Source of the DNA: Druceiella hillmani
Taxonomy: Eukaryota > Arthropoda > Insecta > Lepidoptera > Hepialidae
Direction: 5' to 3'
DNA length: 64,000 bases
Assembly (NCBI GenBank): GCA_039881145.1
Contig: JAYKKI010000060.1
Span: 11,494,501-11,558,500, forward strand
Below, piece after piece: positions 1-13,469 of the stretch. The notes beneath the pieces are model-generated. The model worked only from the letters and a program-made list of their open reading frames with translations, ran no database searches and was not told where the DNA came from. Numbering within the stretch: the first letter of the stretch is position 1; each line of letters opens with the position of its first letter. The translations under genes were made by a program, and so were the position numbers.

Positions 1-3000
1 GTTCAGGTTTGCTGTAAAACTTGGGTACATTTTTCATATCCAAACATATTAAATTCTACTAAAACGCCTGGACTATATATACACAATTAACATTTTTGTG
101 TATTAAAATATTCATTTTTAATTGTCGTTACAATTTTAAAAAAAAATCAATATTATATATATTTCCAGAGATTTCTTTCAAAACGTTTTAAAATGGTTTA
201 TTATCAGTTGGGTGGGAGTAATATTGAATTACTACCGTATTCAAAGTACAATATGGTTTTAAAAAATATGCGAAATTTTTTTTATATCATGTCTCTAATG
301 ACTAAAAAAATTCTCTTGTAGTGAAAAGTTTTTCATAGACAACACAATAATTTAGTCAATTAAATGAGTGAGTAAAATTGAGTAAATTTTCGGAATTTCA
401 TCCAAGACTACGAACGATCACTTAAGATTACCTCATTGCTGCATATCCAGCATACGAAATATTGTCGTAGCAAGAAGTTCCCAATTAATATGTGAATAAA
501 TTGTTTAGAAAAATTTGTTATGCAAAAAATTCATTGAAATCCATAATTTTATAATATAAACTAATATTCGAAATGGTATTATATTTTAGTTTGTTAATTT
601 TTTTCTCTAACATGTACCTAAAATTTATATAGCTTTATTACAAATTCTTATCGCGAGAATAACAGGTTGCTGATTTGAAAAATATATTAAAATTTTGGGA
701 ATTCCAAAAATGATGTTGAACATAATTTTCCCTTTATTACTTTTAAAAAAAATATTAAACAAAATAATTTATTAAATATAAATGATAAAGTAATTTTGCT
801 TCTTACGACATATATTTCTTCTTTTCGTAGTAAAATTCGTTAGTCACTTGAAAGTGTATATTTACAACAATATTGAGTATAATTTTAAACAACCCCTTAC
901 AATAGGCTAAACGGTCAAAGATAATTATTTTAATGCTATACTAATAACGAAAATAGAGAGTAATTTCAATTTATGGATTATATCTATTCCAACCATACAT
1001 GAAAATATAAATCATACATGTGTACGGTAAAAACTAATCAATAGGGAAATTTATGAAGGATAGAGTTGTTTACGAGAGTACAAACATTTATTAAGAAAAT
1101 CGAGCAAACTATAAGTGGAAATACTGTTTGATGAATTTTCACCGAAAGCTAATTCCGATTCCGCTGAAGAGAAATTGAGCCATAAAAATAATGAACATTT
1201 GGTTAAATAATCTTTATCTTCATGAGCTTTGATTTGTTATATATATATATGATATTTAAAAGTAATGTCGGTTACATTAGTTTTCACACGAGCACGTACT
1301 TTTCATTATAATTCATTTTAACTTATAAATATGGACAATTTTTGTGCAACAAGTTAACAAGTTGTCATCAGATATTCCTTTTAAAAATAAATACCATTTG
1401 ACATTGATACATTTACTAAGGATCTCACTCCATAATTACATACATTCCTACATCACTCATTAATTACATACATTCCCATTCTTATTATGAATGACTAAAA
1501 TCAGAAAATTTTGTAAAAAATTGCGACCTTGTAACAGTTCTGACCTTAGTCTCTTTACGACTTGATTTTGAAAATTAAAACTAATTTCTACAAATTTGGA
1601 ACATATCTGTTTAGTTAAATGTAATTCAAATTTCTAATAAAAACAATTCTACTTTATAATTAATTTCTTTTTCAAATAAAATGTTTGTTTGTAAAATAAT
1701 TTTTTTTGGTCTACATACCATACATTTCATATAAATGGTTTGGCGACTGTAAACAGAAAGTTGGGTATTCCGAGCTCCCAGACAAAAACATCACGGGAGA
1801 TATTTGATAACTCTTTACTTAATAATAGTTGAATCTATCTAAAACTCAAAATATAAATTTAATAAAATAAAGTTTTTTGTACTTTCAGAACAAATAATTT
1901 GGACACAGCATTTTTTAAATTTAATTTAATGCTAATACTGAAAGATCACTCCATAAGCTTCGACGTAATAAAGCGTCACATCAGTCAATGGATATGAAAT
2001 TTATCGATAAAGTTTTACGAGTTTTCCTTTATTTATTGTATCGTCCGTGAAAGTTTACCCTTCCGACCATAATCTGTATTTACTGCGTAGTTAAATTCTA
2101 ACTAGATACTGTACATGACAGCTTAATATTCTAGAATAGTTCTTAGAAATATGTCAATCTTAACTTACAAGTACAGTAGTGCCTTAATTGCCTTTTTGTT
2201 TCATACCAATCCTGCGCTGGAATAAATCGATGCCTGTTTTCGGAGGGTACCTATTTATAAATTGAAAGCTCTCCCTTAATCTATATTTTTGAATATGATT
2301 GTTTATATAACTCAGTTTCTAGATACAATTGAATATTTCACTTAAAGTATATTGATACTTTTTCGGATTTAAATTTTCAATAGTTCATTACAATTTATTA
2401 ACCGGAAATGTTAAATCTGATCCCCTGAATTTATTATGCAAACAGAACTTGATACAGTTAAAAATTAAATTGTTTTTTTAACGTAATAACGGTTTTCTAT
2501 TATCTTTAACATATACAATTTATTTATATATAACTCAAGTCAAAGTTAGAATAAAAAACATCCAAAAAGAAAAACTAATCTAAACGTAACAAATATTTCA
2601 TAATTTTTTTGAAAAATATACGTGTGAAATTCCGTTTTTGAATTAAATAGAATTTTTCTTATGTATTATAAAATGTAAGCTACATAATTTTTGACAGAGA
2701 ACGTTAAACAATATAATTGATCATAAAACTCTTTGAAATTTCATTTCATAAGCAATTTTTGTTTCCACAAATTAATCTTAATGTATAGACGCCAACAATT
2801 CATTAATGAAGATTTGTATTTGGCATTGACGCGACCATGAAGCGAATGTAATGTGACATATGAATTGTATTATATATTTTTATATATTTATATATAATAT
2901 ACAAAGCTATATATAGTATTATAGCGAAAAACGATCAGTGCTTACCTTGTAAAAGCCGAGCCAAGTTGTTTTTTGTAAACGCTGAGCGCATCGAATACGA

Positions 3001-3773
3001 AACAATTCCATAAAAATTGATTGCTACCGTTTGACCACGCGTTATGAAAGTAAAATCATACTTTTACCAACGGGTAGTTTTATTTTTATATCAATTTTTA
3101 TTCAAATTAGAATTGAGTTCTACCTTCAGCGCATGGAACTGTTTTTGGATCGTGTGATGTCGAAATTTTAGGGAATATTGGAATTTTTTAAATATTAATC
3201 TTTAGTCTTACCCCATGTCGCTTTATTAAATAATGGTAATTATAAAAAAAGGAAATAAATTAACATTAAATGGCAATAGAAGTTTTTACACGCAACGTTT
3301 AAAATCTGACTCGCTAAAAGAAATTCCACGAATCATTCATACAGTTGTTATTAAATATTCCATTTTATCCCCTGCAAAGTATAATCTAGCTTAATAAATA
3401 TTTATGGATTATTTTCATAAAATATTAAGAGGTTTTCTTTAGAAAACTGTACATTAAAGAAATCAAATAATTAGAATAAAACGAATGAGACATAGAAGAA
3501 AAAGAATAAGACAGTTGAATCCCAATTATGTGGACAAAATGAAAAGACCATAGAGAAATAAAACAATGAACCAACTTTTTACCAAATTAATTCTAAGCTT
3601 TTGAGTTTGCAATGGAATGTTTTATAGATTATTTGCAGAATATGTGTAAGAAAATAGTTTGAAGTTCTTTATCTGTTTTTTATCACTCTTTTCGTCGATT
3701 GCTAGAATTGAAAACTAAAATTATTCTTGTTTGCTTTTTGATTAAGGAATCTGATCAGGTAGGAAGACATGTC
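1..3773. other. AT-rich non-coding DNA, nothing recognised
   Basis: No open frame of useful length, no recognisable protein motif, tRNA or structured repeat was seen on either strand. The sequence is A/T homopolymer-rich with scattered TATATA runs, for example around 2870-2925. It reads as intergenic or deep intronic animal DNA. Confidence 0.6.
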
Positions 3774-4110
3774 ATTTTCTCTTTAAGAACATACATTTTC
3801 TTTTACTTTGCTGTAAATTAAAATTTGTTATTTTTGGTATTTATAAATATAATACAGCAACAATTTCTTGTAAAAGAAATCATTGTGTATTAATCATGCA
3901 AAATTTATTTAGAATTTATATTGAATTGATTATTTTCAGTTGATTTTCATCCATATACTTTTGAGGGATACACTTTTGATTGATTTTCATACATACACTT
4001 TTTGGATTAAATTAAAATAAATTATTAAATTCTCTATATTCATCGTATCAGTCGGATAAAGTATTTAAAAAATATTAATAATTCATTTATATAACCTGTA
4101 TAATTTATAT
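3774..4110 (+). repeat. Local duplication, copy 1 (pair of 6565-6860)
   Basis: This segment matches 6565-6860 in the same orientation, about 2.8 kb away. Shared anchors in order are TTTTTAAGAAC/CTTTAAGAAC, GGTATTTATAAAT, TTAATCATGCAAAATTTATT, TTATTTTCAGTTGATTTTC and TCTATATTCATCGTATCA. Copy 1 holds about 40 bp absent from copy 2, in which a CATACACTTTT-like motif is itself repeated. Seen directly by comparison. Whether it is a transposon family or a one-off local duplication cannot be decided from two copies. Confidence 0.85.
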
Positions 4111-6564
4111 ATAACTTATATTCATAAATACTACTAAAGACTCATTAAAACAACAATTTTTTTAAAGAAAATTCATATACTCTTTGAAATATGTTAGAAA
4201 AAACTAAGCTTAAAATTAAAAAAGATAATGCCCGTTGCGAATTTTTAATATATTCACGAAGCCATGTGAGGAAGTTCTTGCAAATCTGGTTCTGAAAATG
4301 TCTTTTGTGGAATTGTAATAGGTTTTTTGCTGACCACTGCCTAAATTTATATTTATTCACAAAGCCAGAAAAATGGAAATGTGCTTTGTCTTTCTAACGA
4401 AAACAACGTCTTATTTAGTACTGCCAACATTCTCTCGACAAAATTAAATACGACGTTACAGTTGAACCGTCATACCGTCATTTATTGATAATAGTCAAGG
4501 TCCGGATATAAGATTTGTATTCGAACCGACCAGTTTGACATTCGAAAAGTGTGAGCGTGTTTTATTGTAGAGCGTTTTCCTTCCAATGTTTTCTAGGACC
4601 CCACTGTCCCTTCACTTTTCATTATCCATATTAATGACTTGAAACTCTTTATCCAATTCATAATAATTTTTGAAAGAACTGACCGATATTGAAACGGGAG
4701 TAAAATTGGCGCTGAGATAAAACTATCAGTTCACTTATTGTAGTAAATATTTTCACAACAAATATATGCTTTTCAATTCACCACTGTTCCTTCACTACTA
4801 CCAATAAATTTGAGCTAGATGCTTGTAGTTAGCAATCATTTACGACCAAATTCACCCTATTTACCCAACATATCTCAAGTTGTAACCACACCACAGTTAA
4901 TATGAGTATACTTCTCTACAGGGTTCGGAATTTTAAATATGCTAAACTACAACGTGGATGTCCATTGAAATTATTTAAAAAGAATAGTGCGATATGCAGT
5001 TAAGATTTTTGCTAAATCGAAACGTAATTTCTTAGAAAATATATCTTCTTATCTTTTGGTCTGTTTGTTCAAAGTATTAAATGAAAACTAAAATATAGAC
5101 TGAAGAAAAATATTTGAGATAAATTTGGGTTATTTTTTTTTCTAACATAAAATTTACCTGCTTCTCTATTTTTTTTGCTTATTTGTTTGCTTAAGGATCA
5201 TGTAAAAATTACTTGTTGGATTTGAGTTAAAATTTTACTGAGATAATGGTTGAATATGGAAAATTACGTTCTTTTATCAAATATTTCCCAAACGAATTTT
5301 AAATTAACAAAATTTTAAATTATAAGCACTCATTAAAAATTGAAAAAAAAACTCAAGCCGTGAGTCCAAGCACGTTGGGTAAGAACTAATGAATAGAACA
5401 TATTGAGACGTTTGAAACGATAAGGCTTAAATTTCTAATTAGCATATGGACTATTTTCATTCTGATCAAGGATTATTTTTAAATAAAAAGTGAGGCTCAG
5501 GGAAAATATCCCCCGTATAAATAAAAAATGTGTGATAGCTGAATTCATTTAAAATATACATAAAAATAAGTATAGTTGAGTTATTGAACTTGATTTATTT
5601 GCGTTTTATTTAATTTGTTCAATAAAAAGAATATTAATTCTTAAAATATATTATTAATTATTGGAGAAATTGACAGGACTCTCCTCTTTATTTCACTACA
5701 GATAAATGTAAAAAAGAAACGTGAAAATTTACAAACTTTTTGGATATCAATGTCAACTTTATCACCATTTTATGAAATCATTACATTAATATTTTCACAA
5801 AAATCTAACTTTATAATCCGATTTAATGTAAATACGCAAAGCATTAAGTCGCCCTAAATGTAAAAATATTTTATGTTAAACCGATATATTTGCTTTTACG
5901 ACACAATTAAAACGCCCAATAAAGGGACTCTAAAAGCTCGTAACTGACGATAAAGCTTCATAGAGGGAACAGAAATTGGAGAAAATTTACGTTAAGTATT
6001 GAGCAAGGAGCGAGAAATATTAGAGAAGATACAGGTACAATAAAATATTATTTGATTGAATTATTAAAAGAACAATAATTTTAATTAACATTTTTTAACT
6101 TGTATTTTAGTTCATATTTTTTTAGTTTGAGAAAAATGGTATTATTTATTAATTAATAAATGTGCAAACATAAATAAATCTATTACGTTTATTTCCTCTA
6201 GCGATATAGAAGAACGGTTACAAGAATATTAACTTCTTTTTGTTTATGGGCAAATTATTTCGAGGATTTTTAATACATTAAATGAGGTGAATATTTTCTT
6301 TTGTACACATTATATTTTGGTAGGTTTTATAATTTTATATTAATTAGTTGTACACACCGTAATAATTTGTTATCCTAATCATATTCCATATCAACTTAGA
6401 TAATCAAGAGCCGACATTTGAATACTGTACAGGAAAACCGGCCTATCTTAAATGTAACCTCTTTAACTTTGTGTCGTATTTCCGTTGTAAAGCATTTGAT
6501 TCAAAGGAATGAATATCAAAGAAATTTGAAAAATTCAAACGGTGGTCTCGGCCAAACATTTTTA
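4111..6564. other. AT-rich non-coding DNA, nothing recognised
   Basis: A 71-codon open frame on the minus strand at 4145-4360 resembles no family I know and has the composition of the surrounding DNA, so it is not called as a gene. No other structure was supported in this stretch. Confidence 0.5.
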
Positions 6565-6860
6565 TTTCCTTTTTAAGAACAGATATTTTCTGTTACCTCG
6601 CTGTAACTTAAAATTTATTATTTTTGGTATTTATAAATGTGATACCGCAACCATTTCTTGTGAAGAAAATCATTGTGCCTTAATCATGCAAAATTTATTT
6701 AGAATTTAAATTGAATTGATTATTTTCAGTTGATTTTCTTTTTTTTACTTTTTGGATTAAATTAAGATAAATTATTTAAAATCTCTATATTCATCGTATC
6801 ATTCGGATAAACTATTTAAAAAATATTAATAATTAATTTATATTACCTATATATTTTTTT
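6565..6860 (+). repeat. Local duplication, copy 2 (pair of 3774-4110)
   Basis: Direct-orientation partner of the copy at 3774-4110. Identity is high over the middle part (AAAATTTATTTAGAATTTA and TTAATCATGCAAAATTTATT are intact) and falls toward both ends. It lacks the internal block of about 40 bp present in copy 1. No terminal inverted repeats or target-site duplication were obvious. Confidence 0.85.
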
Positions 6861-7482
6861 GTACAATTTATGTTGGTAGTTTATTTGTATGCTAGTAAAG
6901 AAGGACGAATTTGTCTTAGAGTATAACAAAATTATTTCCGTCATATTCAGATTTTATCTATTTTTTCTCTAATAATATACTATTTATTCGTTGTTAATAA
7001 ATAGTTATAGAGTCTACAATCCAAAATTTAGAGATATTTAGGTTGATTCGATTAGATAGAGCAACAAGAAATACGTTTTTAAAATATTTTTTGAATTATT
7101 TACGGTGAGATACCAATAATTATATTATATATAATATAAATATTATAGTTCCCTAATGAAAATTGCACATTTGGAGATTTCTTCAAGTATTCAATTATAA
7201 AAATTCCTACATTTATACGACGCCCAAAAGTAATATTTACTTGAGAAATTTCCTGCAATACATTTATAGCAAAAATATTGGATAAATATTTTGAAAAATA
7301 AGTAAAAATATAGAAATATTAAAAGCAATACAAAGAAAATTGTTATTAAAAGGGAATAAGCATTCATTAAAATGAGTTGACAAAGTGAATAACTGAAAAT
7401 TTAAGGGAAAAAAATTTTGGCCATAATTTTTATACAAGCAAAATGCGAGCGCAAATAATTTCAGTTTCTAATTAAAAAAATT

Positions 7483-7539
7483 TTTAATTCAAAAAAGTTT
7501 TAAAAGGTATTTAACCTTTTAAAACTTTTTTGAATTAAA
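7483..7539. repeat. Perfect 26-bp inverted repeat, 5-nt loop
   Basis: The left arm (7483-7508) and right arm (7514-7539) are exact reverse complements separated by five bases. The arms contain AATTCAAAAAAG and TTTTAAAAGGT on the left and their complements on the right. Perfect pairing in non-coding DNA suggests a fairly recent fold-back or templated duplication. No coding or RNA role is evident. Confidence 0.9.
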
Positions 7540-8039
7540 CAGAAGAATTATTAGAAGATATATATCAGGAGCATCAACAAAATCTGCAGAAATAAGAACA
7601 TAGTAAGTCAATGAATTTCCCATGACTTATTTTTTCTAGTAAATTACTTCAAACAAATGGTGGTTAGATCACAGTAACTGGATTACCCAGCTTATGATTT
7701 TGGTAGTAAATAACGCGATTGTGCAGAAAGTTAAAAGGCTAAATAAATAATATTAAACACAGACTTATTTGGCAACAAGTCTACATGTGGCATTAACTTT
7801 CTTATTATATTTTTGGCTCACAACAATTAAAATTAAGGAAACACAAAAATAAATTATATTAAAAATTGGCTTCATTTTATAGTCGCTTGAAAATAATAAT
7901 CCGAGCATTTATAGTCTTTTCGACACATTTGATGTCCCAACATTTTTCTTCAATTTTTTTTAAAACTTCTTAGATATCATAGTCAAGGAGATAACTTGTG
8001 TAAGACTGGAGATGTGTAAAATTTAGCCGACGAATATTT

Positions 8040-8580
8040 TACTGTCAAAACAGTTGAAATGTTATTTATAAGTTGCCCATAAGAACTGAATGGTTAAGTC
8101 AAATAAATAATTTATCACCTAATATTATAATATATAATACAAAATTATTCTACAACAGCAGTTAATCAAGAAACTAACCTGCAAGTTGTCACCAGATGTT
8201 GATGACATGTTTTCTCAATAAATTTATGAACAAAAAATAAAGCAGTTCTGCCACAAATCAAGAATTGTTTTTGCAAAATCAAAATTACATTATGGAGACA
8301 GAATAATAACGATGCGAAAAGACATTTCTTAGTTGCAAAGGTAGCCGTGAAGTCTTCACAGAAAACCCCAAATATTTGATGGTAATGGCGTAAGTTTTAC
8401 ATGCCTGAAAAAAAATCAGTTTAAATAAACTAAACACAAAGGAAATATTGGCTTATAATTTTAGATTAAGAAAAAAGTATATTACTTTAAAGGAAAGATA
8501 TGTACTTTTCAGTCTTTAAACATTTTGGAAATATGCTAACCGCCTCTTATTTCACTAAGGCTGCATTTAGGAAAGGGAAA
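8040..8580 (+). repeat. Interspersed or duplicated segment B, copy 1 (pair of 34020-34590)
   Basis: Diverged match to 34020-34590 in the same orientation. Shared anchors in order: CAAGAAACTAACC / TAAGAAACTAACC, CCAGATGTT / TCAGATGTT, AAATCAAGAATT, a GATGCGAAA/GTTGCGAAA block followed by ACATT, CATTTTGGAAATATGC / CATTTTAGAAATATCC. Divergence is substantial, with many small indels, so the duplication is old. No open frame survives in either copy. Confidence 0.7.
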
Positions 8581-9192
8581 TCTTCACGCAGCTTTTTCTG
8601 CATTTCTATGATACAAACTAAAGGTATGTGACTACGAATGCTGCGTGATATATTTCATTAAACTTTTGAGCGAGTAAAATTACATAAAAAGAAATGTTAT
8701 CGCAATTTTAAAACAACACTTTGATTGTATAAATTTAGTATTTATTGTGATAAGAAAAAAACGGAGGATGCGTCCATTCATAGAAATATATCTTTAATAT
8801 GGGTGAAAACTCAAAAATTTATGAAAATACCTGGTAGATGTAGATACTTTATGTAGATACTTTATGGACAAACTTATCTAAATTTAAGAATATTAAATAA
8901 TTCCATTACGAGTGCTTATTGACATTGTATTTTTCTCCTCCTTGTTCAAGAATAAATAATTTGATATTTGAGTATATTTAAGTTTTCATTTTTAATTATT
9001 TTCCAAACCTATTTTCATTTAATCGTACTGCCCGATTAATATTTTGTTTAAGGAGCAAAAATAACGCATTATTTTTGTTTGAATTTTAGACTAAATGTTA
9101 GCTAATGTAGGGCATTAAAGTAAAAATATGATAATCATTCAATTTTCTGAAAATATTTCGAAGGAAGTTTACAAAAATATGTACTTATATAC

Positions 9193-9195
<3 letters not shown>

Positions 9196-9231
<36 letters not shown>
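9196..9231. repeat. TA dinucleotide microsatellite
   Basis: An uninterrupted run of about 18 TA units. One of eight or more TA arrays of over 30 bp in the window. Confidence 0.95.
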
Positions 9232-9233
<2 letters not shown>

Positions 9234-9372
9234 TGCAGACCGATAACTTTGTTCGTAAGGAAGAATGAGAAATTTTGACTATATCCTTAGAAATTATAGG
9301 ATATACTGACTCGTATTTTAGATTTTTTAAAGAAAATGAGGCCAACAAAAAATTTTACAGCGATATTTGAAA

Positions 9373-9430
9373 GCGCATGTACGCGCAACGCGCGCATATA
9401 TGTACGCCCTCAAGCACACACGCACATATA
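9373..9430. repeat. Alternating purine-pyrimidine CG/CA/TA tract
   Basis: A stretch rich in CGCG, GCGCAT and CACACGCAC with almost strict purine-pyrimidine alternation. Its GC content is far above that of its surroundings. Such sequence is of the kind that can adopt Z-DNA; that is established for alternating CG/CA but only inferred here. A similar tract lies near 57365-57450. Confidence 0.7.
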
Positions 9431-10172
9431 ATTTTAATTTTTTCCCTCTAAAATCTGCGCAAATTAATCATAATTGATGAAGCTATGAAATTAAACACCA
9501 TAGTTCAACTTAAATGCTGAAATTAAACTTAAATGCCGAAAAAACATGTGTTTACTAAACAAAATTACAAAAAACATTAAAGCAAAGTTTTATTACGTAA
9601 CAAAAATATTACATGGCATGTATTATATAATTTTTACATTATTAAATCGAATTTGATAAATAAAATATGAATAGATTCAACTCCATTGCATACTTAACGA
9701 TATTAAAACCAATTGATTATAGGTAATTGCAGATAACAAGTACTAGTCTTTTCGGTGGAAAATGGAATGATTGAATGAAAATAGATCACAAAAATTTATC
9801 ATCAGCCATTTGACGTTGGATACAATTTTCAATGCATTCTAAAACATTGATTTGCCAACAACTAGACCTTATTTCCCAATATTTGAACATTTCTGAAACG
9901 TTTAATAGAAAGTCAGAGACAGTATTCAACCTGAAGTGAAATTCGTGATGTAGATGCGAGATTATTAGGCTGCATGTTTTAAGTGACTTGACTTTTCCCC
10001 TTGTATGAACTGTTGAGGGTAACGCGAGTGATATCTGTTTGTTAAATTCTTGGTAACAATATTACTTGCATTAGTTAGAATTATAGTATCAAGTATACTT
10101 TTTTCCGAAAGAAACTTTTTCTTGATAAATTTAAATTTTCAACATCAATTTTTGAAGTGAAAACATCTTTAG

Positions 10173-10232
10173 GCGCTTTGGACGATTTTTGGTAGGGGAA
10201 AATCTTATTGGTTCGAGTAACCGACGTGCTAG
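10173..10232 (+). repeat. Direct repeat left of composite microsatellite
   Basis: About 60 bp starting GCGCTTTGGACG and ending ACCGACGTGCTAG. It matches 10492-10550 (GCGCATTGGACG to ACCGACATGCTAT) in the same orientation. The two copies bracket the TA/TG microsatellite at 10294-10396. Confidence 0.75.
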
Positions 10233-10293
10233 TATTGACAGTATATTTTATAACTATGAGTATGACGTGTTGCGTTTAACCAGCAATGAAAGC

Positions 10294-10324
10294 ATATATA
10301 TATACATGCATGTATATATATATG

Positions 10325-10359
<35 letters not shown>

Positions 10360-10396
10360 TTGTGCGTGTTTGTGTGTGTGTGTGTGTGCATGTATG
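10294..10396. repeat. Composite TA / TG microsatellite
   Basis: A TA/CATG-interrupted array runs into a TG array with TTTG and GCG interruptions. The open frames that cross it on both strands encode only Ile-Tyr or Cys-Val repeats and are artefacts of the microsatellite. Confidence 0.95.
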
Positions 10397-10491
10397 AAAT
10401 ATGCCACTCAGATACCAGACTGGCGCACGCGGTCACCTGTCGTGTACACATATTTACACCAACACATTCTACGTACCAGAATGTATGATGT

Positions 10492-10550
10492 GCGCATTGG
10501 ACGCTTTCCGATGGATAAAATCTTATGACTTCGCGTCACCGACATGCTAT
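10492..10550 (+). repeat. Direct repeat right of composite microsatellite
   Basis: Partner of 10173-10232 at about 85% identity by eye. This arrangement fits either a small element carrying an internal microsatellite or a local duplication that the microsatellite has since expanded. Confidence 0.75.
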
Positions 10551-13469
10551 AACAGCAATATATCTGTAGCTATAAAGGAAACGTGTTGTATAACATTTGT
10601 GCTTTGTATAGTAAAGTTAAATTGACTACTTGGAAAGTTCAATGTGTGCATACTGTGCATTGTTTGAATTGTGTTTTCGTTTGATTATTATTTTAATTGC
10701 TTAATTGTTGGATCACAGTGCAGTACAACAGTGAGTATTACTTATGTCAATATTTTTACATAAAGAATTTATTCACAAGAACAAAGCATTATTTTTCATA
10801 TATTTCCCATATTGGTATCAATATTTGCGTTTATAAATTTGATATTATTCATGTTTTTAATATTTCGCCTCTGAAATATATCATGCAATGAGTATTTCAT
10901 AACGGCTTAAAAGTTATCTTAGTAGCGTGGTAAAATAGATTTCTAGTGGTTCGAAAATAGTTTTGCCGCGAATTTTAAAATTAAAAATTCTCTAATAATT
11001 TTGTAAAACCACTGTTATTCCATAGTTTTAAATTTTCTATTCTGTCGGAAGTCACTATAGGTGTCTATGTTTTTTTTTTGTTATATAAAATATCATATAC
11101 CAATTAATTTGGTTTAGTTTTATTGAAGCTTTATTTAATTAAATATTATAGAGAACTATAGGCAAATAAAATATCTCTTACGTTATTGGATTTGCCTACA
11201 TATTTCTATAGTTTATATCTCTCTGAGACAATTTACACAAAAATATCCGAAAGAAGAGCACATTTCTTTTAGGAATTATATTTGCTTGTTTTAGTGTCAG
11301 TTTCCATAACACGTTTTTTTTCCATAACAAGTTTGGTGTCCGTGTATGCAAAACTAGTGTCGTGAACTGATTTTTAGTGAATCTTTAACTTAATTACTCT
11401 TAAGTTGACTTCTTATATAATGATATAACATTTTATGCGATTCTGGAACCAATAAATAAACATATTTAATTTTTCCAGTCAGTGCAAACTTAAAAAATAT
11501 TGTTATAATGGTTGTTTTGCTCTTTTAATTACTCTATAACGAAAAGTATATAAACATCCCGCAAAAAAGAGTTTTAGAGGTTAAACTATCAGGTCATAAA
11601 CTGCCTCAGACGACGTTACGTAAAATAAAGAGCGAAGTCTAAACGTCTACTGGCGTTCTTTAGCACCATATAAGTACCCGCATTTAGGACGATGTAAGGT
11701 AGTGTCACAACGTGAGCTAATTTTTTTTATATCCAGTGCGGTGGTCAAATGTTTTCTTATCTTATGTTTTTAAAAGACCAAAAGCGCTTAATTTTGTTTT
11801 GTCAATTATATTTTGTTTTGTATTTTATAAATTAAGAAAATTATATCGGAATTATATTTAACTTATCAATATGAAAAAGAAGCGAAATTAATAATATAAA
11901 TATATTTTTTGCCATTGGAACTTTTAATTTAGTAATTTTATTTTATTTGCTATTTACTGGACTTTAGCCAACAATTCGTATGTTAATCAATTAAACGTAC
12001 ATGCATTCATTTAAAAAAGCTTATATCTATTAACTCTTTAAGATTGAGATTTGATCTCTTTAATTCTCATTCTGTATTAATTCAAGTTATAAGTAGACCT
12101 AAATGACTTTTAACTGTTTAAATGGACAGCTGACTGAATAAAAAGACGTTATAATTTATCTTATATTTCCTTAAGAAATTTTGCTTAAGCAAATATTTTA
12201 TTTTGTATATTTTGTAAGGTTATCGTATATAATTTATTATGTTTTTGATAAATATTAATTTCTTATAACGCGTGTTCATTTTGGCATAATCTTTTAAAGG
12301 AATTATTTAAACGAAGTTAATATAAAAAAAACATGACTTTTGAAAATAATTTTGGTTTTTTTATCTCAAAACTAACTCTTATAGTATTTTTGGGTCTAAG
12401 CGTAGGCCAGCCTATTAAATATTATATGACACTTGTCAGTGGAATGTCATTTAGGTTAAAGATTGTACCATGCCGTTTAGCTTGTAGATCAGTTTATAAA
12501 TTGAATGGCTAATTAAACTAGAAACTGCAACCATCTATGTCTGTAATCACAGCTAGTGGTTGCAGTTTCTAGTTTAATTAGCCATTCAATTAATAATATC
12601 TAATATTCTAAGCTGAAATACGCCATTTTCCTGTAATTATCATTGTGTCTCCGTAACTTTTATCTTTACTCCGTATAATTATTTTATTGCATTTAAACTG
12701 TGATATTAAATTAATTTTGAATTTTTTTTGATTGTGAAAAACACACCTACTTAATTCTCATTAAGCATACCTAAATTAAAAGCAGCAGCTTTCTAATACT
12801 TATAATAGTTCGGTCATTAAAATATTTTAATGCAATATTCATTCATTCCCTATATTCCTTTCAGAAATTTGAATAAAACAAACTTATTGGATGCTTGATG
12901 TGCAAGGTTTGCGACTTACCAACCACACATATCCAACCCACAGATAAATTATAACATATGAAATTATAAATAATCGCAAGAATCTAAGTAATTTATTGAA
13001 TTTTTATTATAAAATAGGACTGACAAGAGCCATTATATATTGCTATCTGTGTTAGTTTCATGCAACTGCTGACGTAATAAATAAAGATATTTGAAATAGT
13101 AATTATTACAACGTAAAAACGTGTTTACCCAGTCATACCTTTAGAAAACCTTATACTATGACGTGAACAAAAATATTATTTGAGTATGTAATTTTTATCT
13201 TCAAACCGGCATTGGAAATTTATTTTATTTTTTAAACCGTACAAAGAGTGTTTTTGGAATACTCACTGCGCAAGTGTAATTTACTTAAGCGAGACTTACT
13301 TTTTATAAACTGAGATTTATATGTTTAAGAAAACAAACATTAAAAATTCAACTTTTTGCTTTCAAAATCACTTACATAGTACGTATATATTAATACATCC
13401 TAATGCATTTTCATCAATATTTGAAGTTGATGCTGACCATACAGCAATTGCCTGTGGATTGCTATCACA
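10551..13469. other. AT-rich non-coding DNA with one large hairpin
   Basis: No gene recognised. A 64-codon frame at 10697-10891 has no recognisable motif and AT-driven composition. The notable object is the inverted repeat at 12499-12591, listed separately. Confidence 0.5.
12499..12591. repeat. Perfect 35-bp inverted repeat with 23-nt loop
   Basis: The left arm 12499-12533 and right arm 12557-12591 are exact reverse complements over 35 bp. The arms include GGCTAATTAAACTAG and GAAACTGCAACCA and their complements, so the pairing is not an effect of low complexity. The loop is 23 nt. A transcript would fold into an uninterrupted stem. Perfect stems are unusual for animal microRNA precursors, which normally carry bulges, so a recent inverted duplication or small fold-back element is the more likely reading. 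Confidence 0.95.

Larger units (their letters stand above)
8581..10172. other. AT-rich non-coding DNA with small simple repeats
   Basis: Contains a 13-bp tandem duplication (ATGTAGATACTTT, about 8837-8863), a TA array at 9196-9231 and an alternating purine-pyrimidine tract at 9373-9430, the last two listed separately. No gene was recognised. Confidence 0.5.

Noticed and set aside
12499..12591. MicroRNA precursor
   Set aside because: The stem is 35 bp with no mismatch or bulge, there is no evidence of transcription, and arms of this perfection fit a recent inverted duplication better. Kept only as a structural finding.
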